This document shows positions 63,460 to 64,000 of a stretch of DNA of 64,000 nucleotides, in pieces. The notes beneath the pieces are model-generated. The model saw only the letters and a list, made by a program, of their open reading frames with translations, was not told where the DNA came from and ran no database searches. The position numbers and the translations under genes are program-made. The first letter of the stretch is position 1, and each line of letters opens with the position of its first letter. Source of the DNA: Bradyrhizobium aeschynomenes (GTDB lineage Bacteria; Pseudomonadota; Alphaproteobacteria; Rhizobiales; Xanthobacteraceae); NCBI RefSeq assembly GCF_013178945.1, contig NZ_JABFDM010000003.1, forward strand, positions 496,001 to 560,000, read 5' to 3'.

Positions 63460-64000
63460 TCTGCCTCTTCAACTCGTCAGACAACGAAGCGATGTCTTCG
63501 ACGGCCGCCGCGAGATTTTCCGCCCCTTGGGCTTGTTCGGCCGAAGCTGCCGCAGCCTGGCGGGATGCGGAGCTGGCTTCCTCCGCTGCGGTCGCGATCT
63601 GGCGTGCTGCGGTGGTCGTTTCTCCGATCGCAGCGAGGATCGTGTGCGCGCCCTGTTGAACGTCCCTGTTTGCGCTTCCCAGAGTGATGATCTCTCCATT
63701 CATGCTTTCGAGCGCCTTGACGACTGCGCGACTCTTCGCGACCTCCACATCTCCTGCGGCAATGATCTGCTCGATGTCGCGGCGAAGGAGCGAGATGTGG
63801 TCCAGTATGCCGCGGATCGTATCCTTGATGCGCTCGACGCTCTGAGAGGCCTCGCGGGCGAGGAGGCGAATGTCGCTCGATACCAGAGCGAAGCCGCGGC
63901 CGGCATCGCCTGCGCGGGCGGCTTCGACAGCTCCGCTCACCGCAAGCATGGTGGTCTGGATCGTCACAACTGCGATCGCATCGACGTTCTTCTCGATGTT
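63452..64000 (-). CDS. methyl-accepting chemotaxis protein, C-terminal part (cut by window end)
   Basis: 183 codons visible, continuing beyond 64000. The conserved signalling tip appears as a variant (TMLAVSGAVEAARAGDAGRGFALVSSDIRLLAREAS); canonical receptors read [23 protein letters not shown]-type there. Ala-, Glu- and Gln-rich methylation helices follow (ATAAEEASSASRQAAAASAEQAQGAENL). Only the cytoplasmic part is present, so sensor domain and membrane topology are unknown. It is the receptor of the downstream che operon, overlapping the CheW gene by eight bases. Confidence 0.85.
   Translation of the reverse strand, partial: NIEKNVDAIAVVTIQTTMLAVSGAVEAARAGDAGRGFALVSSDIRLLAREASQSVERIKDTIRGILDHISLLRRDIEQIIAAGDVEVAKSRAVVKALESMNGEIITLGSANRDVQQGAHTILAAIGETTTAARQIATAAEEASSASRQAAAASAEQAQGAENLAAAVEDIASLSDELKRQNG

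Noticed and set aside
1..64000. CRISPR arrays and rRNA genes
   Set aside because: No regularly spaced direct repeats of 25-40 bases and no rRNA-like sequence were seen.

Overview
The window looks like a chromosome segment of a Bradyrhizobium-like alphaproteobacterium (Nitrobacteraceae). It has high GC, tightly overlapping gene starts, DUF6894 and DUF736/DUF932 family genes, an HWE-type CheB/CheR kinase and a GTTC-N7-GTTC SOS box. These assignments come from reading the translations only; no database search was run.

Positions 1 to about 27.8 kb form a decayed, mobile, defence-rich island. It holds small phage- or plasmid-like genes under a likely LexA box, a broken RuvC-like nuclease gene, a serine recombinase whose catalytic end has been replaced by a DUF6894 gene start, and an exported thermonuclease. 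These are followed by a frameshifted TIR-domain gene, a degenerate tRNA with a good terminator, a DUF2441-like (ADP-ribosyltransferase-like) gene, a frameshifted resolvase behind five TGTTGCA boxes, a WGR-domain gene and a HEPN protein. A large SF2 helicase-nuclease lies divergent from a DUF3800 gene, and a Gabija pair (gajA, gajB) follows. DUF736 and broken DUF932 genes mark a conjugative-element backbone. Next is a minus-strand operon at 24.4-18.3 kb. Its largest product (938 aa) joins a HEPN domain, a Lon-like Ser/Lys protease domain, one membrane helix and an extracytoplasmic array of about 63-residue repeats with regularly spaced cysteine pairs. I do not recognise this architecture or operon, and it is the best candidate for an undescribed system. 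The island ends in an IS256-type transposase remnant with an internal micro-inversion and in thioesterase and NRPS-domain remnants.

From 28 to 45 kb the DNA is orderly. A hybrid sensor kinase is followed by a catabolic locus: a SAF-domain oxidoreductase, aldehyde dehydrogenase, carboxymuconolactone decarboxylase-like protein and a hydroxyacid dehydrogenase on the plus strand. On the minus strand are a sugar-type ABC importer, an FAD-linked oxidase, an intradiol ring-cleavage dioxygenase, a second hydroxyacid dehydrogenase and a Dabb protein. A divergent LysR regulator flanks them. A sugar-type importer beside ring cleavage suggests an unusual polyhydroxylated or aromatic substrate.

From 45 to 54 kb there are a DUF6894 protein, a CheB-CheR-PAS-HWE kinase fusion, an alpha/beta hydrolase, an AI-2E-family membrane protein, a transglutaminase-like protein and small hypotheticals. 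From 64.0 down to 54.1 kb runs one compact chemosensory operon: MCP (cut by the window end), a triple-CheW protein, CheB, CheR, CheA-CheW, a small STAS-like protein, CheY, CheC and a PAS hybrid kinase, mostly with 4-23 base overlaps.

Broken genes are concentrated in the first 28 kb. The remaining 36 kb appears intact.
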